DNA of 64,000 bases from NCBI RefSeq assembly GCF_012933385.1, contig NZ_JABBPN010000003.1, positions 310,001-374,000 on the forward strand. Reading direction: 5' to 3'. The translations under genes were made by a program, and so were the position numbers. Within the stretch, counting starts at the first letter, position 1. Every line of letters begins with the position of its first letter. This DNA comes from Paenibacillus lemnae (GTDB taxonomy: Bacteria; Bacillota; Bacilli; Paenibacillales; Paenibacillaceae). Below the pieces are notes generated by a model that was given only the letters and a program-made list of their open reading frames with translations, had not been told where the DNA came from and ran no database searches. This document shows, piece by piece, positions 24,701 through 32,765 of the stretch.

Positions 24701-25633
24701 ATTGGTGATGTCATAGCCCTGCCTGCCGCCGACAATATTACTGCCGGGAGTACCGTTAATCTGGTTGCGGTTGCCGAATGTACCCGACGTATCCAGCAGG
24801 CCGTTGTTACCGTTGATTTGGGAGGCGAAGAAGTTTCTTGCAAAGTTGTTGGGCCCGGATAAAACGGCTAGCGTGCTTAAATCAGGTCCAAACAGGGCCT
24901 GATCACCTGTTTTGTTAGCATCACCCTCTTGGGCACTCAGAAGAATACGCCCGCTAATCGTTCCCGACAGGGGTGTAGCGAACCCGGTAATTACCGTATC
25001 TTCGGGTCCTGAAGTCGCCTGAATAACCGCAGCGCCTACACGGATAGAAAGGTTGCGCAGCGGCAGCGAAGGATTAAGATAGGCGACAGCCAGCGTCCAG
25101 CCTGCATGATTGGAGGTCGGGTCGGGTATGACAAGCGTGCCGACAACCCCGCCAGTGGTGTAGGTGCCGGGACCGCCCAGGGTCACCAGACCCGTCACAT
25201 CCGCAGACCTGGTAAAAGCAAAACCATTCGGAAAATTAGGACTTACAGATAGCAGCACCTCAAAAGACGTCTCGGGATCCGGACTCACCTGATAAGTACC
25301 AGCTGGTGTGGTGAAAGTAACGGGCCGATTGATAAATTGACTGAGATTGACCCGGTTGTTGATGTACATACCGCCCCAGACCAGCTCTGCGTACAGGATC
25401 GTGCTTCCAGCAGGTATATCGAGCACCGCAGACGATGAATTCAAGATGAAGTCATCCGTGGTGCCGGGGGGATAACTGCCGAATTGGCTGGCCGTGTTGG
25501 TTGTAATAAACGCCCCGATACTATCTACCGTACCCGGGATGCCAACCCGCTCTGACCGGCTTAATCCCAGTGTGTTTCCGGTGAAGGAGAGGGCCCCCGT
25601 TTCATTGGCGAAAAAACGGTTCACAAACGTCAT
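21779..25633 (-). CDS. Large DUF11-repeat surface-type protein
   Basis: A 1284-residue protein. Residues 1-345 form an N-terminal region without repeats (FFANETGALSFTGNTLGLSR onward). Seven DUF11 beta-sandwich repeats of about 130 residues start near 349, 482, 611, 738, 868, 994 and 1151, each with a K(S/T)xxxxxxVGDxxTY-like opening and a DPxPxGxxFVPGSVxVNG-like core. A proline-rich linker (PPVPPVPPVPPVP) at about 1114-1150 precedes the last repeat. No signal peptide, LPXTG, SLH or membrane anchor is visible, and it ends EQEEE. Start: ATG 25633 with AGGAGTG upstream. Function unknown; a spore- or cell-surface structural role is an inference from the family. Confidence 0.85.
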   Translation of the reverse strand: MTFVNRFFANETGALSFTGNTLGLSRSERVGIPGTVDSIGAFITTNTASQFGSYPPGTTDDFILNSSSAVLDIPAGSTILYAELVWGGMYINNRVNLSQFINRPVTFTTPAGTYQVSPDPETSFEVLLSVSPNFPNGFAFTRSADVTGLVTLGGPGTYTTGGVVGTLVIPDPTSNHAGWTLAVAYLNPSLPLRNLSIRVGAAVIQATSGPEDTVITGFATPLSGTISGRILLSAQEGDANKTGDQALFGPDLSTLAVLSGPNNFARNFFASQINGNNGLLDTSGTFGNRNQINGTPGSNIVGGRQGYDITNVDGTAGLRRNQTSAILRLTTSGDGYLVNANGIQVNIDPPLVNVRKSAEPGEALVGDIVTYTIVVTNVGQVLAQNNVIFDEAIQGTAFVDGSVVVNGVSLPQDNPILGVSVGDIPPGDTVTLTYQASVVSLPEPPELRNQARDAFFFRPTPDSPLLSVWVPSNLVRVPVFEPAAELVKSANQSQVLVGDTIEYTLRITNTGNIAIDVTVSDPIPVGTSFVPGSVVVNGTPQPGDNPASGINVGRLEPGQSAEVTFQVNVTSSPPGNVITDQGLASFTFTTPGGRTGSGNVDSNIVDIPVSSPVVTVTKSGTPASAVVGETITYTVVIQNNNAAPINQVVLTDPLPAGAEFVPGSVTVDGVPQPAADPAAGIPVGTIPGNGSATVTFQAAVNSLPEPPELVNQSRVDFVIGAAAGSSSSDAVIIPVFEAALQNVKTANPQSVVVGDTITYSAFLENTGNVPLNVTVTDPLSPFVTFTPGSVTVNGTSVPGADPVTGIPVGVIPPGEAAEVSFDVVLTTPPPDQIITNAITADFTFQLPDGRTFTGSVVSNTVIVQDPVTDIQIIKTPDRTTATVGDVVTDTIEVRNTGSAVLTNVVVRDERTPGGAIVPGSVTVNGAPVPGADPTQGINIGTLAVGETAVITFQEQVLFVPETTTINDQSFVTYTSGTVNLSGVSNPASVQILSPILTATKEAEQDVVTIGDPVHFVITITNSGSETTDVIVIDPIPEGTVFEENSVELDGQPLPGENPANGVFIGTVSPGQTVTFVFHVRVVSVPPGGRVVNRATIRYAFTLPDGRVIEQSLETNPVFVPVIPPVPPVPPVPPVPSGPSPQPPQPPIVPPAPTVRKTANRTQLDIGERVLFSVSVINDTGVPLENLLLTDATPAGLEYVHGSVRIRGAQQPLANPAAGIILGNLAPGESVQVSFEAVARFIPPQALSENRAALAFIFVLPGGGRDPGSALSNPVFIIIKEQEEE

Positions 25634-25852
25634 TCCATCACTCCTGTTCTTTGCATTGCCACATATATATTCATTCTGCTCCGATAAAATGCTAATACAT
25701 GACATAATTTGCAGCTTGTCTATGCTTTCGCTTCAAGTTTTCTCGTGCGCCTTTCGTGCTGGACAATTCCTTTTCTTTTGTTCAATATAGGAGATACACT
25801 TCATAAGCTTTTATAAACTGGACGTATTTTTCTTCGAAGGGTGAATCTCTAT

Positions 25853-27823
25853 ATGATATGGATGGACAGGATATGGCTTTGGATGGGCAAGCAGTACCGC
25901 AAGAAGCAGGACCTGGAAAAGGCGCTGCAGTATATGGAGAAAGGCCGGAGTGCAATACAAGCTCTGGACGATCAGATGGGATATATCGAGCTTCTGCATC
26001 ATACCGGCCGATCGGAGGAAGCGCTGTTGTTTCTGGGGGAAGTCATAGATCAGAGGGGCGCGGCCAGAGCTTACGAGCGGCGTGCGCATATTCTGCGTGA
26101 ACTGAACCGGGATGAAGAAGCGATTGCAGATTTGAATGAAGCGATCGGGCTGAATCGGGACTATTATATGAACTGGTATACCCGGGGAGTCACCTATAAA
26201 GATTTGGGGGATTACGAAAAGGCGGCTGCAGATCTCAAGGAATGCATCAAGCGCGAAGCCCCGGAAACCGTAATATCTACGTATTATGAACTGGGCATGA
26301 CGTATTACGAAAGCGGTAACCCTGCCGCCGCCATCGAATGGTTTAGAAAAAGTCTGCAGGATGCCGATCGCAGCATACCGATGTATTATTTTATGCTTGC
26401 ACGTTGTCTTAATCTGACCGGGGAAGCTTCCGAAGCGGAGGAGGTTTTGCTTCAAGGGACAGCTCTGGCCGACAAGTATGAAGCAGAGCCGGATCAGGGC
26501 TATACTCTCTTCGATCAGGCAACGAATTATAGCCGCGGCGCCTTTATGACCTTTCAGCGGCAGATGAAAGAGACCTACTCCTTCCGTCTGCTGCTGGCGG
26601 ATCTGTATCTGCAGCTGGGACGGCATGAAGACGGTATAGCTGCCCTTACCCAGGGGCTGGAAAAATACCCGGGTGCCGTAGATTTATATCTGAAGCGGGC
26701 ACAGCTGCAGGCCGATTGGGGCAAAAGTGACGAAGCCAGAGAAGATTTGGAGCTGGCTTTGCATCAGGACCCGGATGAACTGCGGGCGTATGCTGAGCTT
26801 GTGCGGCTGCTTCGGGAAGGAGGAGAGGAGGAGCAGGTGCTGGCACTGCTCTCCAAGCTTTACCACCGGCAGCCTGAGACACCGATTGTTTGTTATTGGA
26901 TGGCGGACAGCCTGTACCGATTAGGGAGGTATGAAGAGGCGATGGTCATGAATGACCGGCTTTTAAAGCTGGAAAATGATGATCCAGCCAATTACATTCA
27001 GCGTGCAGATATCGGGATAGAACGGCGGGAACTGTCTTCTGCAGTAGAGGCTTTGGACGAGGCGCTGAAGCTGGAGGATGCACCGGAGTTTCACAACAAG
27101 CGGAGCTATGTGTTTTACCTGCAGGGCCGGAATGAGGAAGCTTTACTGGAGCTTCAGAAGACGATCGAGCTGGATCCGGAATATGAGCAGCATCCGGCTT
27201 ACTTATCTGCCAGCGGGCATATTTATAAAGAAATGGGCATGTGGGATCTGGCTATTCAATCCTACAGCAGGGCGATCCGGGCTACCCCCGGACATGTGAA
27301 GCTGTATGAATTCAGAGCCGGATGCTTCCTGGAGACAGGCCAGCTGGAACAGGCAGCATCCGACTGTACCCACGGGCTGGAACTGGATCCGGCAGCTGCA
27401 GAATTATACAGTCTGCGAAGCAGTGTCTATTATGCGATGAAGGATTACAGCAGAGCAAAGCATGACGTATTGGAATACCTGCATGTGTATCCTGCGCATG
27501 CGGGCGCATATTATCGGCTGGGTCAGATCCACTTTAAAAATAATGAAGAAGACCAAGCGCTTGAGGCATTCAATCAGGTGTTGGACATCATACCTGAGCA
27601 TGCGGAAAGCTATCTGTATAAAGCTCATATTTACTTTGGGCAGCTTGAGCACGAGCAGACGGTTCAGCATATCGTGAACTGGAGCTTGTTCTATGAGAAG
27701 GAGATGCCAGTAGGGGATAAAATTAAGGGGATTCAATCTCTGGATGGTTTTACTGAGGACATTTTGGATGAGGCTGCAGAGCGGCTGAGCAGCATGTATG
27801 GTCAAAATATGTATCTGTCCTAA
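25853..27823 (+). CDS. Tetratricopeptide repeat protein
   Basis: A 656-residue protein made almost entirely of TPR helical hairpins, roughly 14-16 units. Clear examples are ERRAHILRELNRDEEAIADL, YTRGVTYKDLGDYEKAAADL, YYRLGQIHFKNNEEDQALEA and SGHIYKEMGMWDLAIQSYSR. No signal peptide or enzymatic domain is visible, so it probably acts as a cytoplasmic scaffold for protein contacts; partners are unknown. The frame opens at GTG 25841. ATG 25853 is preferred because AGGGTG ends about 9 bases before it. A terminator follows. Confidence 0.85.
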   Translation: MIWMDRIWLWMGKQYRKKQDLEKALQYMEKGRSAIQALDDQMGYIELLHHTGRSEEALLFLGEVIDQRGAARAYERRAHILRELNRDEEAIADLNEAIGLNRDYYMNWYTRGVTYKDLGDYEKAAADLKECIKREAPETVISTYYELGMTYYESGNPAAAIEWFRKSLQDADRSIPMYYFMLARCLNLTGEASEAEEVLLQGTALADKYEAEPDQGYTLFDQATNYSRGAFMTFQRQMKETYSFRLLLADLYLQLGRHEDGIAALTQGLEKYPGAVDLYLKRAQLQADWGKSDEAREDLELALHQDPDELRAYAELVRLLREGGEEEQVLALLSKLYHRQPETPIVCYWMADSLYRLGRYEEAMVMNDRLLKLENDDPANYIQRADIGIERRELSSAVEALDEALKLEDAPEFHNKRSYVFYLQGRNEEALLELQKTIELDPEYEQHPAYLSASGHIYKEMGMWDLAIQSYSRAIRATPGHVKLYEFRAGCFLETGQLEQAASDCTHGLELDPAAAELYSLRSSVYYAMKDYSRAKHDVLEYLHVYPAHAGAYYRLGQIHFKNNEEDQALEAFNQVLDIIPEHAESYLYKAHIYFGQLEHEQTVQHIVNWSLFYEKEMPVGDKIKGIQSLDGFTEDILDEAAERLSSMYGQNMYLS

Positions 27824-27825
27824 AG

Positions 27826-27871
27826 GAGCAGGATGACAGGTTGAAGAACCTGGCATCCTGCCCTTTCTTTA
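27826..27871 (+). terminator. Rho-independent terminator of the TPR gene
   Basis: GCAGGATG (27828-27835) plus CAGGTT pair with AACCTG plus CATCCTGC (27854-27861), followed by CCTTTCTTT. It lies between two converging genes and may serve both. Confidence 0.75.
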
Positions 27872-27886
27872 TTCTGTTCAAGATAT

Positions 27887-29134
27887 TCAAGCTAAAGGCA
27901 ATGAGATTGTGAAAACCGTCCCTGACCCGGGTTCGCTCTGCGCCTTTACAGTGCCTTGCATGGAACGGATCGCCTGGTAGGAGAAGGTTAACCCCAGTCC
28001 CGTACCCGTGCTTTTCGTGGAATAATAGATCGATCCGAGACGGCTGAGCTGTTCTGTGTTCATACCGACACCGTTATCGCGGACTTCAAACTGTACTTGT
28101 CCTGGAAGGATTTTGAGGGAAATGCTAACTTGAGCATTGGAAACCTCAATGCATGCTTCGATCGCATTTTTAAGGAAATTCATGATGAGCTGCTTCATTT
28201 CGGTAGAGTTGCCCGAAACCATGACAACAGCTGCAGGAAAATCGGCCTGGAGGGATACATTGTGCATCGTCGCATAAGGAGTCATGACTTCTACGACGGT
28301 TTTCAAGTGGGAGATGAGGTCAATTTGCTGCCGGCCTACACCGAGCGGTTTGTTCATGGATAGATAGTCAGACAAAATCTGTTCGGTGCGGTGTATCTCT
28401 TCGATACTGATATCGATAAATCGTTCGATTTTCTCACGAGACTGTGCATTGGCACGGATCAGCTTGAGAAAGCCCAGGACAGTAGTTAAAGGATTGCGCA
28501 CCTCATGAGCGAGTGATGCGGCCACCTGGTTGATCGCTTCAACTTTATCGTTCTGAATAAACTTCAGATACAGCTCTTTATCGGTTACGGATTTGGTGAA
28601 CAATGTGACTAGAAGCCAGATGCCAATAAAGTTTTGGACAGGTATGGCGAGGATATTGAAAGACAAATATCTGAATACATAGTCGGGTTCGTGGATGTAG
28701 AGAAAGGTTAGTGGAAGAGCGGAAAAGCTGATCCCTGCCATGACGGTAACAAGCTGTTTTTGTTTCACTTTATGGTATAGGGAACAGAGCAGAATGGATA
28801 AAGGAAAGGTTATTGCCATGGTTAAAAGGGCATCTGCAGCACCCGTGCCTCCCAGATACAGCCGGTATATGGAAAATTCTATAAGGAGGATTAAGCCGGT
28901 GAGCAGACCGCCGAACATAAGGCCAAAGTACATAATTACATAGCGCACATCAAAGAAGAGCCCCTCCACCATACTGGATGGAAAGGTCATCGACATGCCC
29001 AGTGAAATCGAACAGGTAATCATAATGAACTGCCGGGAGTAGTTGACCTCCAAGTTGCGGTAATACACGTTATACATGACAAAAGGCATTAAGGCAAATA
29101 ACAGCTGCAGCAGGATATCCTTGAACTCTGACAA
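27887..29134 (-). CDS. Membrane sensor histidine kinase, KinB/5TM type
   Basis: A 415-residue kinase. Five to six hydrophobic segments (about 5-185) form a 5TM-LYT-like sensor with no large outside loop. The dimerisation box has the phospho-acceptor His210 in AASLAHEVRNPLTTVLGFL. The ATPase domain shows an N box (MNFLKNAIEA), G1 (VRDNGVGM) and G2 (STGTGLGL). This is the layout of sporulation-type kinases such as KinB, and no response regulator is adjacent, which fits feeding a phosphorelay, but this is inference. The start is TTG 29134, with AGAGGGTG upstream. Confidence 0.88.
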   Translation of the reverse strand: MSEFKDILLQLLFALMPFVMYNVYYRNLEVNYSRQFIMITCSISLGMSMTFPSSMVEGLFFDVRYVIMYFGLMFGGLLTGLILLIEFSIYRLYLGGTGAADALLTMAITFPLSILLCSLYHKVKQKQLVTVMAGISFSALPLTFLYIHEPDYVFRYLSFNILAIPVQNFIGIWLLVTLFTKSVTDKELYLKFIQNDKVEAINQVAASLAHEVRNPLTTVLGFLKLIRANAQSREKIERFIDISIEEIHRTEQILSDYLSMNKPLGVGRQQIDLISHLKTVVEVMTPYATMHNVSLQADFPAAVVMVSGNSTEMKQLIMNFLKNAIEACIEVSNAQVSISLKILPGQVQFEVRDNGVGMNTEQLSRLGSIYYSTKSTGTGLGLTFSYQAIRSMQGTVKAQSEPGSGTVFTISLPLA

Positions 29135-29250
29135 AATGCATCACCCTCTAATACAAGAATGCATGGTATGTAAGTTTGTTGAATACATTCGACGCCGGTT
29201 GGTAATTTCCTTGGTAATCTTAGGCGTATATGAAAATTTAATTGTCTCAA

Positions 29251-29297
29251 ATAAAAGAACCTTCTTCAAAGCATAGTATCTGCTTTAAAGAAGGCTC
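29251..29297 (-). terminator. Rho-independent terminator of the sigma/anti-sigma operon
   Basis: On the minus strand GAGCCTTCTTTAAAGCA (29297-29281) pairs with TGCTTTGAAGAAGGTTC (29273-29257), followed by TTTTAT. Confidence 0.85.
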
Positions 29298-29303
29298 CTT
29301 GTC

Positions 29304-30212
29304 TTATATAGAACTGCCCTCCATCGGAGCAGCCAATATTAATTTGCCGCGGGGCTGCTCCCCGTAAGCGTCTGGCTCCACCGTAATGGCGACCGTGTCA
29401 TAATTGCCTGGCTCGAAAGTATAATACAAAGCACCGATTCCGTCGCGGGCCAAAAACGTGCCGGCATTCTTCTTTTCTTCACCTTTGATCAGCCATACTT
29501 GAAAGGCTTCGTTGTCCTGGAGCTCGGGCAGCTTCTCGGCCTGAACGACAAGATGCGTTCCCTGACTGTCGATGACAATCGTTGCCAGGCCTTGGGCTAC
29601 AATATCTTGTGACACCGGGTCCAGCTTTACGGCTTCTCCCAGCTTTACGGCTTCTCCCAGCTTAAGGCCTTGAGAAGGCTTTAAAGCGGACGCAAGCTGA
29701 TCTTGGAGCCGGGCTGTTTCAGCCTTGGATGCTTGCAGCTGCTGCTCGGTTTCTTCAGCTATCGCTGTCTGTTCTTTCAGCTCCTTAATTTCTCCACGCA
29801 GTCCAGCAGTATATACTCCAATCGCAATAACGGCTGCAGCCAGGCCTGCACTGACAGCTCGCCATCGACCATAATGTCGTGTTCGTGACCTTGGTGTGCC
29901 GGAGTTGGCTGGGTAATCTGTCTGATCTGTCTGATCTATCTGATCGTCAATGCTATGATGTACGGCTTCAGCTTCGGTTTTCTCCGGATTCAAAACGTTC
30001 CCCAGGATCCGATTTTTCATACCAACAGGCGGTGTAATTGGTTCTGAGGCCATCGGAAGAAAATCCATAACTTGTCTCATCTGCTCCACCTGCTCCAGAC
30101 ATTCCGGACACTGAGTCAAATGTTCCTCGAAGTCTTCTATTTCGGATACGGACAATCCCCCAAGTACATACAGTTCAACGAGTTCTGACATCGTTGTATG
30201 CTTGTCCTTCAT
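29304..30212 (-). CDS. Anti-sigma factor, zinc-finger/RskA type
   Basis: A 302-residue membrane protein expected to hold its cognate sigma factor inactive. The N-terminal anti-sigma zinc-binding motif H31-x3-C35-x2-C38 (HLTQCPECLE) is intact. One membrane segment lies at about 118-137 (AVSAGLAAAVIAIGVYTAGL), then a coiled-coil stalk (IKELKEQTAIAEETEQQLQ), and an outer RskA C-terminal domain (NEAFQVWLIKGEEKKNAGTF, FEPGNYDTVAITVEPDAYGE). A short duplication, KLGEAVKLGEAVKLD, sits between stalk and domain and is encoded by an 18-base direct repeat. It overlaps the sigma gene by 4 bases. Confidence 0.92.
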   Translation of the reverse strand: MKDKHTTMSELVELYVLGGLSVSEIEDFEEHLTQCPECLEQVEQMRQVMDFLPMASEPITPPVGMKNRILGNVLNPEKTEAEAVHHSIDDQIDQTDQTDYPANSGTPRSRTRHYGRWRAVSAGLAAAVIAIGVYTAGLRGEIKELKEQTAIAEETEQQLQASKAETARLQDQLASALKPSQGLKLGEAVKLGEAVKLDPVSQDIVAQGLATIVIDSQGTHLVVQAEKLPELQDNEAFQVWLIKGEEKKNAGTFLARDGIGALYYTFEPGNYDTVAITVEPDAYGEQPRGKLILAAPMEGSSI

Positions 30213-30805
30213 ATGGTTTCTTCCTTTCTTGCAGTATCCCTTAACAAATCCAGCTGACCCAGACGTTTCTGCAGCTGTTTCATGGCAAGCCTGACTCGGC
30301 TTTTTACCGTACCCAATGGGATTTTGAAAGCATCGGAAACTTCATGCTGTGTCATCCCTTGGTAGTAAATACTGCTGACGACAATTTGTTGTTCTTCACT
30401 CAACTCTGCTAATGCTTCGGAAACTTTTTCGCCCAGCCATCGGTTCTCTACTTCCTGTTCCGTGCTGATGTGCTCATCTGGAATCAGATGAATGACTTCA
30501 TTGGTAACTGGTGATGCAGCATGGCGTGAGGACTTGCGTCTTAACATATCGATGGCAATATTTCTTGTAATGGCAAACATCCATGTCATTAACTTTCCCT
30601 GCTGACCATCATAGCGCTCAGCATGATTCCAGATTCTAAGGAAAAGCTCTTGCACGACCTCTTCTGCTGTCATGGTATCTTGTACAATCCGGAAAGCAAA
30701 TGCGTAAATAACCCGCTCATACTGATCATACAACTGTTCCAGTGCAGCAGCATCTTTTTCTATAATTCGCAGCATCAACTGGCGTTCTGCTATCAATTCA
30801 TTCAT
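30209..30805 (-). CDS. ECF RNA polymerase sigma factor (SigK/RskA-linked type)
   Basis: A 198-residue sigma factor. Region 2 (about 20-95) has LYDQYERVIYAFAFRIVQD and the promoter-melting stretch GKLMTWMFAITRNIAIDMLR. Region 4 (about 130-185) has LSEEQQIVVSSIYYQGMTQH and the recognition helix IPLGTVKSRVRLAMKQL. It is followed, with a 4-base overlap, by a zinc-finger RskA-type anti-sigma factor that should control it. ATG with AAAGGAG upstream. The visible promoter is sigma-A-like, so autoregulation is not evident. Confidence 0.93.
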   Translation of the reverse strand: MNELIAERQLMLRIIEKDAAALEQLYDQYERVIYAFAFRIVQDTMTAEEVVQELFLRIWNHAERYDGQQGKLMTWMFAITRNIAIDMLRRKSSRHAASPVTNEVIHLIPDEHISTEQEVENRWLGEKVSEALAELSEEQQIVVSSIYYQGMTQHEVSDAFKIPLGTVKSRVRLAMKQLQKRLGQLDLLRDTARKEETI

Positions 30806-30836
30806 CCGGGGGCTCCTTTCCTTGAAACCTCCTTAT

Positions 30837-30864
30837 ATTATAACCTTCGCAGGATAAGTTCCAA
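30837..30864 (-). promoter_or_regulatory. Promoter of the sigma/anti-sigma operon
   Basis: On the minus strand TTGGAA (30864-30859) and TATAAT (30842-30837) are separated by 16 bases, about 32 bases before the start codon. The -35 also contains GGAAC, but no CGTC-type -10 follows at 17 bases. Confidence 0.6.
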
Positions 30865-31101
30865 GGGATTACATTTTATTGAAAAAATTTAGAAAGATGG
30901 TCTAGGGACAAAGTACTACTATGGATTATTAACCTAATGAAGAGGGTTTGCCGCATCGTTATCAATAATAATATTCATTTATAGGTCTGAAGTTATGTTC
31001 GTCTTTGAAGCGAAGGTATCTATTGAAAGATGTCGAAATACATTGTGAGACGTGATGCGCGGATGCGATCTACAAAAGGATAAAGGGGTTACGATATCGC
31101 T

Positions 31102-32094
31102 ATGGATACAATTAAGCTGAAAAAAATTGAATTGGAAAACTGCAGTCCTGTTCCAACGATGGATGAGAGTAAGCTGAACAAGTTCTGGGATGAGGTATTA
31201 CGGGGGTTTGAAGATCGGCCGCTGGAGATACAGTCATCTGAAGAAGAGACACCTTACCCTGGCATGAAGGTGTCCAGGATTACTTATAAGGGTTTTGACG
31301 AGACGCCGATCCACGCTTGGCACATCAGACCGGGATGGATAGAACCTTCCACAGAATATACAGCACCCTGTGTTGTGACTTTTCCGGGGTACACGGGGGA
31401 TCGCGGATATCCTGAGCGATATGCACATTGGCTGATGCTTGGCTATAACGTATTGGCTGTGGATGTGCGCGGTCAGCTGGGAGAAACGGGCAGTCTGCTG
31501 CCGCTGGATTCTGGTGCTGTAAAAGGCTGGGTTTCTCAAGGGATTACAAATTTACAACAATCCTATTATATGGCTGCCGCAATGGATGCTGTGAGAGCGG
31601 TAGAGACCGCAAGTCAGCTGCCGGGCGTTGACACAAAAAGGATTGCCGTCGTCGGCGGAAGTCAAGGCGGAGGACTTGCTTTGTTATGTGGAGCACTCAG
31701 TCCGTTTGTGGCTGCAATTGTGGCGGATATCCCCAACATGTGCCGAATGGATTACGGAGTTCTTCACTCGGCCAGCTCACTGAACGAAATTGCAGCATAT
31801 ATTAAGCGCCATCCGGAGCAGCTGGACTTGATTCTGTCTCATCTGGCCCACTTTGACATGCTGAACCTTGCTCCGCGAATCAAGGCTCCTGTATTGGTTT
31901 CGGTAGGATGGAAAGATAATATTTGTATGCCGGAGACGGTTTATGCAGCATATAACCGAATTCAGGCTTCTAAAGAAATCAGGGATTATCCATTTTCCGG
32001 CCATGAAATCAATGAGTATCAAAAGCGCGAAGCTGTTTCGTTTCTAAGTCGTTTGTTTGAAGCGTCTTCTTCAGCAGATGGTAAATCGACGTAA
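31102..32094 (+). CDS. Acetyl ester hydrolase, carbohydrate esterase family 7
   Basis: A 330-residue alpha/beta hydrolase that removes acetyl groups from xylo-oligosaccharides and from antibiotics such as cephalosporin C. The CE7 marks are all present: RGQ at 123-125 (VDVRGQLGETG), the nucleophile Ser187 in GGSQGGG, Asp272 in VGWKDNIC and His301 in SGHEIN. No signal peptide, so it is intracellular, fitting a role with the cytoplasmic xylosidase-type enzymes elsewhere in the window. The ribosome binding site is weak (AAAGGGG, rather distant). It has no co-directional partner nearby. Confidence 0.9.
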   Translation: MDTIKLKKIELENCSPVPTMDESKLNKFWDEVLRGFEDRPLEIQSSEEETPYPGMKVSRITYKGFDETPIHAWHIRPGWIEPSTEYTAPCVVTFPGYTGDRGYPERYAHWLMLGYNVLAVDVRGQLGETGSLLPLDSGAVKGWVSQGITNLQQSYYMAAAMDAVRAVETASQLPGVDTKRIAVVGGSQGGGLALLCGALSPFVAAIVADIPNMCRMDYGVLHSASSLNEIAAYIKRHPEQLDLILSHLAHFDMLNLAPRIKAPVLVSVGWKDNICMPETVYAAYNRIQASKEIRDYPFSGHEINEYQKREAVSFLSRLFEASSSADGKST

Positions 32095-32144
32095 ACTAAT
32101 GTTACGCATAAATTTATTTTGTTAGATTAATTAACATTAACTTA

Positions 32145-32172
32145 TTGACTTTAGGCTTGTTTTGCCTATAAT
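32145..32172 (+). promoter_or_regulatory. Sigma-A promoter of the MpsC-family gene
   Basis: TTGACT (32145-32150) and TATAAT (32167-32172) with a 16-base spacer, about 80 bases before the gene. Confidence 0.7.
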
Positions 32173-32259
32173 AAAACACAAGAAGCAGCTGAATCATTAT
32201 AAAATGGTTTAAAACTTCGATTTATGTAATTATATTTGACATGAAGGGTGTTTTACTTG

Positions 32260-32634
32260 ATGACCACGTCAGGCGAATTCAAGCAAGACATTTTGAGGGT
32301 TTACAACGCGATAAATAAAAAGATATTTAACGTGGGCGTAAGACAGCAAAAGGTCGATTTCGTCGGCAGCAAAATTATCATCGTCTCAAGAAATACCCGG
32401 GTTCCTGTTCTGAAGCTGCTGGACGAGAATTATCCGCAGTCCACCCGGCAGCTGGATCATCTATTGTTTCAGGTGCTGAAGCAGGAGATCAAGCAGGCTT
32501 TTGAAGAACAGCTTCAATTGAATATCATCACGATTCTTAAAGATTACGATGCAGAGACCGAGTATTCCGGTACCATCGTATTCCTCGATAAGGACGTGGA
32601 ATGTTATCTGAACGACAAGCCGGAACTCCATTGA
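32260..32634 (+). CDS. DUF2294 (MpsC family) protein
   Basis: A 124-residue soluble protein. The family pattern is visible: an N-terminal helix GEFKQDILRVYNAINKKIFN, a strand pair KIIIVSRNTRVPVLKLLDE, a second long helix QLDHLLFQVLKQEIKQAFEE, and a final strand pair ending VFLDKDVECYLN. DUF2294 is linked in staphylococci to the MpsABC membrane-potential/CO2 system, but no mpsAB partner is present here, so its role is open. ATG 32260 is preferred to GTG 32248, which overlaps AAGGGTG. It is flanked by its own promoter and terminator. Confidence 0.78.
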   Translation: MTTSGEFKQDILRVYNAINKKIFNVGVRQQKVDFVGSKIIIVSRNTRVPVLKLLDENYPQSTRQLDHLLFQVLKQEIKQAFEEQLQLNIITILKDYDAETEYSGTIVFLDKDVECYLNDKPELH

Positions 32635-32645
32635 GAGAGCGGGCC

Positions 32646-32713
32646 GATCGTCAGTTTGGTACTCGGGATGCACATGTGTATGTGCAATCCTGTGACTGGA
32701 CTGGCGATTTTTT
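32646..32713 (+). terminator. Long-stem terminator of the MpsC-family gene
   Basis: An extended imperfect stem of about 28 bp: ATCGTCAGTTTGG on the left pairs with CTGGACTGGCGAT on the right and GGATGCACAT with TATGTGCAATCC near the loop. It runs into TTTTTT. Confidence 0.75.
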
Positions 32714-32765
32714 ATTATCTATTCTGAAACATTCATGAATTTTCAGAAAAAAAGGAGGAAGAAGC

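Noticed and set aside
30837..30864. Autoregulatory ECF promoter of the local sigma factor matching the 18.2/18.7 kb pair
   Set aside because: GGAAC is present, but no CGTC/CGTT follows at 17 bases; TTGGAA-N16-TATAAT explains the region better.
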